Assembly: GCA_013399875.1 (NCBI GenBank)
Contig: VXAZ01002130.1
Span: 3,371 to 67,370 of the forward strand
Origin: Gymnorhina tibicen
Taxonomy: Eukaryota; Chordata; Aves; Passeriformes; Artamidae
DNA length: 64,000 nt
Reading direction: 5' to 3'
The notes under the pieces were generated by a model. That model did no database searches. It was given only the letters and a program-made list of their open reading frames with translations, and had not been told where the DNA came from. Of this stretch, positions 46,232 to 57,911 are shown piece by piece (within the stretch, counting starts at the first letter, position 1; every line of letters begins with the position of its first letter). A program made the position numbers and the translations under genes.

Positions 46232-46835
46232 ACAGTATTCCCCCTCCCTCTGCCAGCCACAGGGATCACACAACCATGCGCTAGGACATCGCTCTGCCTA
46301 AACCCTTTGCCTGACAAAACCCACCCTCTCTCTGATGTCTTCCTTGGGGGAAACTCCCCCCCGCCCCCTCAGCCGGGTGGGATTTTCATTTCAGAGACCA
46401 TTCCTGTCTCCACACGTCATCTCGGCTTTTCAATCACCCTTCCCCGCTTGACCCCTTTCCAGAAGAGACTTTCTTTCCCTAATGCAGCTATTGCAAAAGG
46501 ATGAAAAATTTGGTCATCCCAACTTCAGAGAGAGAAGCCACAATTTAATTGTCCGAGACGAAGCTGCAGCTGTAATTTAACTTCTTTAATGACAGCAGAA
46601 AATCCAATTTTTCCTGTTTACGAGAGGGTTGGGAATGCTTATGTAAATTGGTCCAGGTTGCTACACCGTGTTTGGTAGAGCAGATTTTAATTATGCCCCG
46701 ATGAGCACCTTATATTTCTGCAGTTAAATGCATGCGTTGTTTTTCCTGTGTGCAATAGACGGAGTTAAAGCTTTTAATGTGTAAGTGAACAGAGTTATTA
46801 CCCTTCGCTTACTCCAGACTTTCAGCTGTACCTTC

Positions 46836-46841
46836 AATAAA
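46836..46841 (+). terminator. Distal AATAAA of cysteine-rich keratin 2
   Basis: The context CTTCAATAAACTCC matches the only site of the paralogue (CCTCAATAAACTGC at 25407). It would give a 3' UTR of about 0.67 kb against about 0.8 kb there. Confidence 0.65.
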
Positions 46842-47462
46842 CTCCATGCATAATTCATGCTGCACTGCCTGGGCTTTATTTCCCTCCCTGATATTGCAAA
46901 TCATAGAAATTTCCTCAAACCTGAGTCCGCAAATGGGTGGAGTTTGGAGCTTCAAGAAGGTTTTGTCTGCTCTCCTTGCTGGAGCACCTTTGCATACCTT
47001 TGTTCCGTCCAATGATTGGTGTGGCCACAAGGAAGTCTGGAAAGGAGGCTGTTTAACCATCCGTGGGTTTGCCTGGGATCTCTCACGGTGTCTGGGGCAT
47101 CTGGAGACTGAACAAAAAGGCAGCCAGGCCCTTCTTTAAAGAAATCACTGAGAACCAGCTCAGGGAGTAACAGGAGAATAATCCCGCCCCACCCCCGTGA
47201 AACCCTCTCACGAGAGTGGGTCGATTTTAGCAGAAAGTGAGAGGAAAGTGCAGCTTCCCAAAATGCAGAACCAGGGGCTTCTTCCTCAGCCCCCACCTTC
47301 CTTAAAATATGTGAACTCACACAAAGAGCAGGGTCTGGAGATGTGGCTGGACATGCCCCTCCATCATCCCTTCCAGGGAGGGAAAACCCTCTCCCACAGT
47401 TTCAGGAAACTGGGATTTAGGACAAATCACATCACCCTCTCCCGTTTCTCTATGAGGGTCGT

Positions 47463-47612
47463 AGAACCACGGAATATCCTGGGTGGGAAGGGACCCACAA
47501 GAACCTAATCCAAGTCCTGGCCTTGCACAGGACACCCCAAAAATCCCACCAGATGCTTGAGTGTTGTCCCAGTGCTCCCTGAGTTCTGCAGGCTTCCCAG
47601 TTCCCCTGGACA
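47463..47612 (-). mobile_element. CR1 LINE fragment, antisense
   Basis: CACGGAATATCCTGGGTGGG, GGCCTTGCACAGGACACCCC and GTTGTCCCAGTGCTCCCTGA follow CR1 antisense order. Confidence 0.85.
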
Positions 47613-48630
47613 CTGACCCACTGCTGGGTCTCTGTAGCTTGGCTGGGAGGATCTTGCCACGGTGACAACTCATCCCAGCCGGATGCACAGCTGGAATCAC
47701 GGGAAAACCAACCGGCCCTTCAGCTCCTCCCTTCCCACAGCTCCCCACGGCACAGCCCCCAGCCAGCTCCGCTCTGCACCCCCTTGGAGAAATCCCTCTG
47801 TGCTCGCCCAGCCTGGAGCAGCGCAGGGTGTGGGCAGGTTCCCCTGCCCTTGGAAGGCTCGCCGAGAACCAGGTGCTGTAATTTATTCCCCGATGTCCCA
47901 CTCCACTGCCAGGACTTCCCTGCTGACTCACGGCTTCTTTCCCTCGGCCTCTCCAGGCTGGAGGATGAACTCAGCCCCCACCCCGGACTCGGTCTGTCCT
48001 CGCTGGTGGGATGGGGATGAACCCACCACGGGATGAGCTCCGGCCTCTGCTGCTCTCCCAGTGTGGGGCATCCCGGCTCCCCTCGAGGTTTATTCGGTGG
48101 GATCCACAGGGAGCGGAGCACCAGTTATATTTTAATAATTGCCACAGTGGCTGGGGGCTGGTGAAAGCCAAGTGGGTCAGCCTTGGTGAGAAAGCAAAGC
48201 TCACCCCCCCAAAGATGTTTTTGGAAAAGTTGTCTTCATGCTGCTCCGTGAACACGACTCGGGCTCCAACTCATTTCTATGTAAATACCAAACAGAAACA
48301 CCCGAACAAGAAGCTTCCAGTGCCCCAGCAGCTCATAATTTATGTTGATCATCTCCCTGCAAAGCAATACCTGCAACACCAGCAGCTCCCCAGGGGACAA
48401 AAGCAGCCTGGCAGCTCTTGCATTTCTGGGAGAAAACCTTTAATCCTCCCTGTCCTCAACTCCCAGCTATTGCAAAAGCCACGTTTGCTGCTGCCTGCTT
48501 GAAGATGTTCATGCAGATCAGGGTATTTTGGAGAGAAAAAAGCTGGGAATGTGGGTTTGGGATGGATGGAGGTCAAATCCTGCACAGTGTCGCTCCCAGA
48601 GCCTTTTGTAAATTGAGAGTCTGAAACTAC

Positions 48631-48832
48631 GGATCCATAGAGAGGTTGGGTTAGACAGGATCTTATAACCTGTCCCGTTCCACCCCTGCCGTGGGCAGGG
48701 ACACCTTCCGCTATCCCAGGGGATGTCCCAGCCTGGCCTTGGACACTTCCAGGGATGGGACAGCCACAGCTTCTCTGGGAAATCCATTCCAGGGCCTCCC
48801 CACTCTCACAGGGAGGAATTTCTTCCATAACT
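48631..48832 (-). mobile_element. CR1 LINE fragment, antisense
   Basis: CCGTTCCACCCCTGCCGTGG, GACACCTTCCGCTATCCCAG, CAGCCACAGCTTCTCTGGGA and GGGAGGAATTTCTTCC in order. Confidence 0.9.
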
Positions 48833-50489
48833 TCGACTTTCCCTCTTTCAGCTCGAACCCAGGGGCTGGCAGAGTTGATCCAAACAGAGAGATGAAAATG
48901 CCACGTCTGCCTCTGGGTTTGGAGTCCCAACCCTCAGCTCCCCACGCCACCAACCAGCCCAGGAAGGAAAGGGAGCGATTTTCAGGTGGCCTTGGCGTCG
49001 CTCACATACCCTGTGGATAACGAGCCGAGGGGAGAAGAGTGTGGGAGCCTGAAGTGACAATTCCCTCTTTCTTGTTGGCAGCCCCACCTTTAATCCCATT
49101 ACATTCATTCAGCTCTAACATCTGATCTGAACCCGTTCTTCAGCTTCAAGACAAGCTGCCTTTACTGGGGTCAAGCAACCATGAAGAAAAAATCTCATTT
49201 TCCCATCGCACCCTGGCTTTGAATTTTATGCAAATCATCGAAGCAATGGATGCTCATGAATTTCAAGTGACATTCCAGATTCAGACCCACATTTTCCAAA
49301 AAGAAACAAGCTGACCTGCACCGTCTGGGAATCATTTCTCACTGCAAAGGGAAATTCTCTTTCAGTGCCCCAGCTCTCCCGTTCGAGCCTGCCCAGCAGC
49401 ATTTCTCCAAGGATAATCAGATATTTGGTCTTCTGTGTTCAGTAGCACCTGTTTAATTGTTCTCCCAGAGATGCCAGTGGGATTTTAGCTCCTTGGTGGT
49501 TTTGTAGCACCGGGGCACAGGGATGTGTTTTGAAGGGCAAGCAGAGTCCTGTCCTGTAAATATATTTAAGCTCCAGTCGTGCAGAGTGCAGGCAAAGCCA
49601 CCAGGGCAGCCCCACGCCAAAAACCAGCTGAGCTCTGACATGCAAGGGATGAAATACTCTCAACACTGCAGCTCCACAAAGTCTGAGATGCCAGAAAATG
49701 TCACCACACCCTGCTGAATTTGATCTTCTTTCCCAAGGACTCCAGGAAGTAAAATAAGGAGAATTTGTGGGAGTATTTTTCATGCTGGTTAAATCTGCTT
49801 TTGGCAGGATTTTGGATGGAAGGTTCAAAGGTCTTTAAAAGAAATCAGAGCTGGAGACAGCCAGAAACTCAGGACTGACTACATCCTAAAGCAGGCAAAT
49901 AACATCGTTCCACAGAGCTGGGCAGAGAGCTTTTCAGAAAATCTGCCTCTTTTTTTGAAATGGTTTTTAGGTCAAGATGAAATTGCATCGATCACATCAT
50001 CAGCTAGCTGGAGAGATGACAACACAGCCTCTGGGTGGGATGGAGCTGTCCTCTGGAAATGCGAGGAGAAGACTGGAAAACCTGCCATGGGCTAAATAAC
50101 GAATATAAATGGGCAAAAGTTGAGGTGATATTTAAATCTGGAAAGGGGAAAGAGGAAAACTTGATCAGGACCTCTTTGTCAAGCCATCCCAAAGAGATGG
50201 TCCCTGCCCAGGGAGTGGGAACAGCAGGATAGGTTAGAGCCCCAAAAGGGATGTCAGGTTTCATGAACATCAAGCCACCTTCTGCCTTCAGGTGAAGAAA
50301 CCCCATGAAATATTTTTGTTCAGATTTAACCATTTTGTTCTCACCGTCTTTCACTTGAGTTAGTCCAGAGGACTCTCCACTGATCTCTGTGTTGATGTGC
50401 TGCATCTTTTAATCAGGACTGGGGGGTGCAAGACTTTATTTCTGGTTTTATAACATTTTAAAAGTATTTTCTTTCACAGTGAGGAGATG

Positions 50490-50640
50490 ACAGAAACATG
50501 GAATCCCAGGATGGTTTGGGTTGGAAGGGATCTCAAAGCCCATCTCATTCCACCCCCGCCATGGGCAGGGACACCTTGCACTAGCCCAGGCTGCTCCAAG
50601 CCCCTCCCAGCCGGGCCTTGGACACTTCCAGGGTTAGGCA
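50490..50640 (-). mobile_element. CR1 LINE 3'-end fragment, antisense, upstream of epidermal keratin
   Basis: CCCAGGATGGTTTGGGTTGG, CCGCCATGGGCAGGGACACC and CAGGCTGCTCCAAGCCCCTC. It ends about 250 bp before the TATA box of the next gene. Confidence 0.9.
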
Positions 50641-50820
50641 AAATACTACAGAATAAAATAACCGACCTCTGCGAGGATACAGAGGCTTTGCATCAGGCTG
50701 AGCTCTCCCTGCCAGAAACCTGGGCGTTAGATAACTCTTCCAGCTGAGCGGCTCCGGCCCCAGGAGGTGTGTTTGGGTGCAGTCAGGGTTTAACAAGTCT
50801 CAGGGAGACAGCTGCCTCCT

Positions 50821-50900
50821 GGCACGTCAAAACCATGAAGGCACTAAATTGATCACTGGACTTCCATGCAACCAAGCCCAGATCCCTGGGGGATAAAAGG
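50821..50900 (+). promoter_or_regulatory. Proximal promoter of epidermal keratin 1
   Basis: The TATA-like box ATAAAAGG is at 50893-50900, about 80 bp before the ATG. GGCACGTCAA at 50821-50830 recurs before the next keratin (62124-62133). None of the blocks of the cysteine-rich promoters was seen here. Confidence 0.6.
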
Positions 50901-50973
50901 GGCGCCTGTATTCCCTTTCCTCAGAGAGCTGCGGAGTCTCTCTGGCTGTGCAGGGCCCTTCTGTGCTGCCGCG

Positions 50974-53900
50974 ATGAACCGGACACTCAGCATGAGGGCG
51001 GGAGGAGGAGGCCGCTCCTACAGCGCTGCCTCGGCCATCATCCCGAGCAGCAGCAGGGCTGGCTTCGGCTCCGTGTCCGTGGCACGCTCGGGAGGAGGCG
51101 GAGGAGGCTTTGGGAGGCTCATTGGAGGAGGTGGCGGCGGTGGTGGGGGAGGTTTTGGCAGCAGGAGCCTCTACAACCTTGGCGGTAGCAAGAGGATTTC
51201 CATCGGGGTGGGAAGCAGCTTCCGAGCTGCTTTTGGGAGCGGAGCTGCTGGTGGCTCTGGCCTGGGCGGTGGCGGCGGTGGGGGTGGCTACGGGCTCGGC
51301 GGTGGCGGAGCCGGTGGTGGGCTTGGGCTGGGGCTCGGCGGTGGAGGAGGCGGATTTGGCAGCGGCGGAGCCGGTGGTGGGCTTGGGCTGGGGTTTGGCG
51401 GCGGAGGTGGTGGGTTTGGCTTTGGTGGAGGCGCTGGTGGGCTTGGCTTTAGTGGTGGGCACGGAGGTGGTGGAGGGTTTGGCTTGGGTGGGCTGGGAGG
51501 ATTTCCTGGGGGGCTGGGTGGTGGCAGGAGCCCAGCGGGATTTCCCGGTGGCCCGTCTGGAGTGGGTACAATCCAAGAAGTGACCGTCAACCAGAGTCTC
51601 CTGGCACCGCTGAACCTGGAGATAGATCCAAACATCCAGCAGGTGCGGAAAGATGAGAAGGAGCAAATCAAGACCCTCAACAACAAATTTGCTTCTTTCA
51701 TTGACAAGGTGAGACCTCGTCAGGTGCTGTGGACCTGTGGTAGAGGGGGAGTGAGGGTCTAGTAGATACAAAAATATGACTTCAGAGATCTCCAGTCCTT
51801 CACCCATTTCCTCCCTGCATGTCTTCATTAATTCCCTCAAACAATAATGTTCTTTGAACAGTTACAGGGGAGAAAACAAGACAAGAAAATTGTAGTACTG
51901 GGATTAGGTCCAGGTTTTGTGCCTGAGCAATAACACAGATTAGCTGAAATGGAATAAGTCAGTTCTGGGTCCAGGTCTAGGGACTCAACCCAGCTCTTTC
52001 TCTGGGCAATCACAGCAGATGTGCTGGTCCTTGTTGTTTATGGCCTGCAAGATAAAATCCTTTATATATCGACTCAGTTGACTCAACCACTCAAGTCCTT
52101 CCTGTGCTTTTAATTGGATAAATATGTTGTGTGTGTGAGCAAAAGGAAAGGCAATTAAGCCTTTTAGCGTTAGTACTCAGCCCTTGGCTTTAACGAAGGA
52201 AGATAAATATCTTGCGAAGAAAGGAACCCCAGAGCGTGTGAAAGAAGAACTTCACTGTCTGGTGAAGAAAGACCTGAACCCAAGCTTTCCTACCATTGCT
52301 TGTTGGCTTCCTAAATTAAACTGCCTCTGAAGAGAACTCTCCTCTGAGGGTGGATTTGCTCAGCTACGGGTTGGGCTAACACAGCCCTGGATAATCCAGA
52401 GGATATTCCCAGCTTGGAAACTCAGCTTGGGAATCCCTTGGCTCCTGCTGTGCATCACTCCCAGTTACTGAATACTGGCTGTCAGCTCACAAGTATCTTC
52501 TGCCTAAGCCTCTTCTGCTTCCCAATGCTCAGGTTCGCTTCCTGGAGCAACAGAACAAGGTGCTGGAGACCAAATGGACCCTTCTGCAGGAGCAGGGCCA
52601 AAAAAACAACTCTGGCAAGAGCAGCCTGGACCCGCTGTTCGAGGCCTACATCAACAACCTGCGGCGGCAGCTGGCCAACCTGCTCAATGAGCGGGGACGC
52701 ATGGACGGGGAGCTGAAGAACATGCAGGACCTCGTGGAGGACTTCAAGAACAAGTGAGTGTGAAACGGGGTGTAAATGGCTCAGCTGAACATGGAGCAGT
52801 GGGAATTTTCACCCCGAGGGTGGTCGGGCACTGCCCAGGCTCCCCAGGGAATGGGCACGGCCTCAAGGCTACCAGAGCTCCAGGAGCGTTTGGACAACGC
52901 CCTCAGGCACAGGGTGGGATTGGTGGGGTGTCCTGTGCAGGGCCAGGAGCCAGACTCAGTGATCCTGATGGGCCCCTTCCAACTCAGCTGAATCTGTGAT
53001 TCTGTAATTCTGTAATGCTGCGATTCTTTGATTCTGTGATTCTATGGTTCCATGATTCTGTAATTCCATGATTCTATGATTCATCTCAAAAATTCCGATT
53101 TCTGAAAGGCAAACATCCAGCCTGAAGTGTTAACAGCGATTTCTCCAGGAAAGGGGAAAAAGTTTCTCCAGTTTGTACTCCAGCCCGTAACACAGAACAT
53201 CAATAATCGCCTCCAATACCCCCTGCTCAGATATATCTCTCCCTGCCGGACCCATTTTCCTCAACAGCACCAAAAAGGCTCCATTGACATTTTTCCCAGC
53301 AAAAAATGGAGACTCAACCAGGACACAGCACCTTGTGGTACTTGGCTCTTGCAAACATGCTCACATGAGCTCTTGCTCACATGGCTCTTGCAAAGGAAAA
53401 TCCTCTAAACCAGCTTTACCTTCCTTGTTCTGTCTGCATTAAGCCAAAAATGTCCTTTCAGCCCTTTGAGAAGTGGGAATCTCACACATTTGAGCTGGAC
53501 AGTTCCCAGGAGTCTGGTTTGGAGATGCCACCCCCAGTTCAGGTCACCTTGCAGTCCTACCTGGACACCTGCTCTGCTCCCCGAGGTCTGATCCGGCACC
53601 TCTTTCCCTTTATCCCTGCAGATACGAAGAGGAAATCAACCGGCGCACGGCAGCAGAGAATGAATTTGTGGTGCTCAAGAAGGTGGGTGAGACAGGAGGT
53701 GCTGAGCCAACCCCAACCGTTGCATGGACTGGGAATATCCTGAGGGGTGGGAGATCTCATGGAGCTGCAGCCTCATCCTTTAGAAGGGCTTTAAATCACC
53801 ATTTGACCATGGCATTGTGGGAAAGGAATGGAGGGGCTTGTGGGAGGGAAGTAAAATCTCCTCCCTCTCCTGTCCCACAAGGCACACAGGAGCAAACCAG

Positions 53901-56423
53901 AGCATGTAGAGACAAACGGGATCAGTTGTGCTGGGAATCCCAGGCACCAAGGCCAAAGAGCCAGGACCTCCCTCCTTATCCATTTCCAAATTACACACAG
54001 CGCCTGTCTGGGGCAAGAGATGCCCTCTTGGTGCTCTTCCAGAGGGATGTGCCAAGCACAGCTTCTCTACAAGGCAGCAGGGAAAGGGGCAGCCTCGTCT
54101 CCAGGCTTGCCCGCTTCTTGGCTGTGCCAAGGAACTTCTCCCTGGCTGAGAAGAGGACCCGGGTGCCACAGGTGCCCCCATAGCTGCTCTTTTCCAGGAC
54201 GTGGATGCTGCTTACATGAACAAGGTGGAGCTGGAGGCCAAGGTGGACGCCCTGAGTGATGAACTCAACTTCCTTCGAGCCCTCTACGAGGCGGTACAGA
54301 CAAATCCCCGACTCCCGTCCTGCCGCTGTCCTCGGCTGGGGAACGCCACCACTCTGGGGGCTGGGAGAGGTGAGTGCAGCTCCCGTGTGCTTCCCACAGG
54401 AGCTGGCCCAGCTCAGTGCCCAAGTGTCTGACACTGCCGTCATCCTGTCCATGGACAACAACCGGGACCTGGACCTGAGCAGCATCATCGCCGAGGTCAA
54501 GGCTCAGTACGAGGACATCGCCAACCGGAGCCGCGCCGAGGCCGAGGCTTGGTACCAAACCAAGGTGAGCTGACCCATCACTGCCACAGGAAATCCCTGC
54601 TGTCCCTAAGAGGGGCTGTTTGAGCCATGTCTTGTCCAGCCAGACACCTCAGAGGGTTCAGGTTCCACCTTCCTCCTCACCTCAGTTTGAGGAGCTGCAG
54701 GCCACGGCTGGGAAACACGGTGACGACCTGCGCAACACGAAGGGCGAAATCTCAGAGCTCAACCGGCTCATCCAGAGGATCCGCTCTGAGATAGAGAACA
54801 TGAGGAACCAGGTAGGAATGGCCAAAGGAGCTGACAGAGCCCCGTTCTGTTGTCCCTCAACACCACAGCTCAGCTTTGCTCATCGGGGACTTTTGCACCC
54901 TCACTGAAGGTGCTGAATTCCCTCCTGGAAAGGGCTCCACACTAAAATTTAACAGTTAAGTTGTTCTTGCCAGTCTGGCACTTCAACTCCAGCCCTGTTC
55001 GCCCAGCCAGAATGTTTTCCATGAGCACCCCGGCCAGAATGGGCTTCTTCCTTGGGTGACTCTCACCCAAAGGGGAGAGCAGCTTTCCAAGCCCCCCCTC
55101 CCTTGCAGTGTGCCACCCTGCAGACGGCCATCGGAGACTCGGAGGAGCGTGGGGAGCTGGCCCTCAAGGACGCCAAGGCAAAGATGATTGACCTGGAAGA
55201 CGCCCTGCAGAAAGCCAAGGCCGACATGGCCCGGCAGCTCCGGGAATACCAGGAGCTCATGAACGTCAAGCTGGCCCTGGACATCGAGATCGCGACCTAC
55301 AGGAAGCTGCTGGAGGGCGAGGAGAGCAGGTGGGAACAAAATCCTTGTGGGGATAATAGTGACAATCGCTTTTCCCATCAGAGGTTGGTTCCTCTGCCTA
55401 TCTCCATAATTTTGCTCTAATCTCCTCTAATCCCCCAACAGGCTCAGCGGGGAGGGACTGAACCCCATCAGCTACTGTAAGTATCACAGTTCTGGATCCC
55501 AAAGTCTGGCTTTGGGAACAAGGCCTGGGAGCAACCTTGGGAAAAGGGAAGTTTTGCCCCACATAGGACTTTTGGAGCCCTGCACTGTCATTAGGGGCTT
55601 GCGCAGGGGATGGAAGCTGGGCTCAAGTCCTGTGGGTCAAGGTCCTGATGATGGTGCTTCCTGGAACTCCCCAGAGAAGCTGTGGCTGCCCCTGGATCCC
55701 TGGCGGTGTCCAAGGCCCGGTTGGATGGGGCCTGGAGCAACCTGGGATAGTGGAAGGTGTCCCTGCCCATGGCAGGGGGTGGGATGGGATGACTTTTTTG
55801 GCCCCTTCCAGCCCAGCCCAGCCCCTTCCAGCCCAGTGCATCCCATGATTCCATGACTGCCAAGCAGATGTCCAACCCTCTGGTTGCTTTTCCTTGCAGC
55901 AGTCATCAGCTCCAGCTCCGGCATCGCTGGTGGAGCTGGCTTAGGAGGAGGATTTGGTGGACTGACCCTGAGTGGAGGAGGTGGCGGAAGTGGTTTTGGC
56001 CTTGGAGGAGGTGGTGGAAGCAGCTTTGGTCTTGGAGGAGGTGTTGGAAGCGGTTTTGGCTCTGGAGGAGGCGGCGGGAGCAGTTTTGGCCTTGGAGGAG
56101 GAGGCGGGAGTGGTTTCGGTCTCGGAGCTGGCAGTGGAGGAGGAGGAGGAGGAGGAGGCTACAGCTTTGGAAGCGGAGGAGGACTTGGACTCGGGGCTGG
56201 AGGTGGTCTTGGAGGTGGATTTGGAGGAGGGAGTGGTCTGGGCACTGCCGGCAGCCACAGCCACGCCGGAGGCGGCAGCAGCGCCCTGAGCACCGGCGGA
56301 GGGAATTTCAGCTCTGGAAGTGCGAAAGGCACCAACCCAGGTGTGAAGATCGTCTCCAAAACCTCCTCCAGCAAAAAGAGCATAAAAAGCCAAAGCCTGA
56401 AGAATGCCACAGAGCCCGAGTAA
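50974..56423 (+). CDS. Type II epidermal keratin, KRT5/KRT6/KRT75-like, Gly-rich (727 aa)
   Basis: Structural keratin that should pair with a type I partner in epidermal filaments. Exons are 50974-51708, 52533-52753, 53622-53682, 54198-54293, 54400-54564, 54686-54811, 55109-55329, 55442-55476 and 55900-56423 (2184 nt, consistent phases). The head (1-227) carries [16 protein letters not shown], then very long Gly loops, then [15 protein letters not shown]. It has no Cys. The rod runs from [18 protein letters not shown] (228-245) to [15 protein letters not shown] near 542. Exon 8 is 35 nt and encodes [10 protein letters not shown]. The tail has Gly loops, then [16 protein letters not shown], like the end of KRT5, but continues with an extra [13 protein letters not shown] acidic end. 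At 727 aa it exceeds the roughly 560-590 of human K5/K6, mainly through Gly loops. Introns 1, 2, 3 and 8 exceed 300 bp; introns 2 and 8 contain CR1. The class is secure; the exact orthologue is not. Confidence 0.95.
51301..51486 (+). repeat. 60-bp in-frame tandem repeat in keratin head
   Basis: Two nearly identical 60-bp units (51301-51360 and 51361-51420) encode [19 protein letters not shown]. A third, more diverged unit runs to about 51486. Confidence 0.92.
52790..53085 (+). mobile_element. CR1 LINE 3' end with expanded octamer tail, intron 2 of epidermal keratin 1
   Basis: GAGGGTGGTCGGGCACTGCC, GAGCGTTTGGACAACGCCCT, GGGTGTCCTGTGCAGGGCCA and CCCCTTCCAACTCAGCTGAA are followed by about ten ATTCTGTG/ATTCTATG units (52988-53085). 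This is the best-preserved CR1 terminus in the window. Confidence 0.95.
55645..55857 (+). mobile_element. CR1 LINE 3' fragment in intron 8 of epidermal keratin 1
   Basis: GAGAAGCTGTGGCTGCCCCT, GGCCCGGTTGGATGGGGCCT and GTGTCCCTGCCCATGGCAGG end in CATCCCATGATTCCATGA, 42 bp before exon 9. A CCCCTTCCAGCCCAG stretch is duplicated near its end. Confidence 0.92.
55974..56123 (+). repeat. 30-bp in-frame tandem repeat in keratin tail
   Basis: Five 30-bp units encode [10 protein letters not shown] or close variants, in the last exon of the epidermal keratin. Confidence 0.93.
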
Positions 56424-57905
56424 AGCCAAGCCCAGACCCTCCCGTGGTTCCTCTGCTCCTCCTGCCCCATTCTCACCCACCTCCACCCCTCCTGCTGCCT
56501 CTGCCCTGCTCCTGCTCTGTAGTTCTCATGCATTTGGATCTCAGGTCAAGAAAAGCAGTGGAACACATGGAAACCAGAGCTCTCCAAGTCCCTGAAACAG
56601 GAGTAAAAGGAAAACATGGGCTTAAGTGATTGTTCTGAATGGGGAATTGGTTTGGTTTTCCATTTGTTTGTTTTTAACGAGGCCGAGCAGTTTGTGATTG
56701 TGGCCACCCACAGCCATCGGCTAAAACAGAGCAAATAGCAGAGAAGGTTTTAGCTCAGTTCTGGCCCCCAGAAACCCAGGGATGGGCTGGGAGTGTGTGT
56801 TTAGCTCACCCTGCCTTGCCTTCACTGCTGGGATGAGCCCAACTCGCTCCTTCACAGGAGAAGCTCATCTTCATCAGAGATCTGGGTTATTTTTCTGCTG
56901 TGTAGAAACACCCCCGGAGGCTACTCAAAGATCCCAGGCAGTGGCTTGTAACGTCGCTCTTAAAATACCCTTCATTCTGAGTCACTCTCGTGAGATGGAA
57001 AATCCCTCTTTCCCCCATTCACAGCCAAGTTTTGAGAGATACAATTCTTCCAGATATTGCCAAGTTTTGCTGCTGAGTCAGCTCAGGCACTTGAGCCCGA
57101 CCAGGGATTCAGAGCGCTCAAGTTCGAGCAGCAGCCTGAGATCCTTCCACCCACAGATGAGAATTCAATGTGCCACGAGCTTATCAAAAAGCTTTTCCCA
57201 AATCACTCTCCCATTCCTGTCCTTTCTCCTCTTAAATGAGTTTGCCCACAGTGGCACCTTACACGTAACCTCGGGGGTGTTTTTTGTAGAGGATTTACCA
57301 GTGATTGACCCAAAACCTATGGAAAAGGGCTTGTTTTCTAAATTAAAGGATTTTTAAATTCTAAATAATGTCTGAGACAATGAGTCCTTCAAAAGCAAGA
57401 TCAGTGTTTGCAGTTAAATGGGGTTTCTATCCTGTCCCATGCAAGGTTTTGCGAGAATTTATTCAAAAGTTCCCAAATCCCCCGGCAGTCCCAGTCTCGC
57501 TGTCTTTCCCCACGGCCTTGGTCGCAGCAGGTGGGGAAGGTCTGAGACTGTGAAAATCCCACTGGAAAGCTGCCTGGAGGGCCGTGTCCACTGCTCCTGG
57601 GGGAATCCCAGCATCTCCTCTCTGTGGGGGTTCCTCTGCCGAGAGAAAGACCTTTGGGAAACCGGGAAGTGCAGCAGGTTCCAACCCAGTGCGTGGCAAA
57701 CGAGGCAGTCAGGAGCAGGATCCCAAGGGAATTCCAGTGTCCCAAATCTATTTTCCCCTTTTCTGGTGGAATTTACCCCTCTAGCCTTCCACCGTATCTT
57801 TTTATTTTTGGAAAGCACCACTGAAAAAGAAAACTGCAGCTTTTTATACTTCTGTGATAGTGATGTGGCTCCGTGTTTCCCTTCCTCTCTTTTTGGAATG
57901 TGTCC

Positions 57906-57911
57906 AATAAA
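57906..57911 (+). terminator. Candidate AATAAA for epidermal keratin 1
   Basis: First canonical AATAAA after the stop, followed by a T-rich stretch (57925-57956). It would give a 3' UTR of about 1.5 kb, long for a keratin, so an upstream variant signal such as AGTAAA near 56602 may be used instead. Confidence 0.35.

Larger units (their letters stand above)
46842..50820. other. Intergenic region between cysteine-rich and epidermal keratins
   Basis: No gene was recognised. It holds three antisense CR1 fragments (47463-47612, 48631-48832 and 50490-50640). This is where the cluster changes from the Cys-rich to the Gly-rich class. No insulator or other boundary motif was identifiable by eye. Confidence 0.65.

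Noticed and set aside
50866..50973. In-frame upstream ATG extending epidermal keratin 1 at the N terminus
   Set aside because: It lies upstream of the TATA box at 50893 and encodes sequence unlike a keratin head. The start at 50974 matches family heads.
50827..51840. 337-codon - strand frame over the Gly-rich head of epidermal keratin 1
   Set aside because: GGN repeats read in reverse are stop-poor. The product is low-complexity Pro/Ala/Thr/Ser, and the + strand has full keratin evidence.
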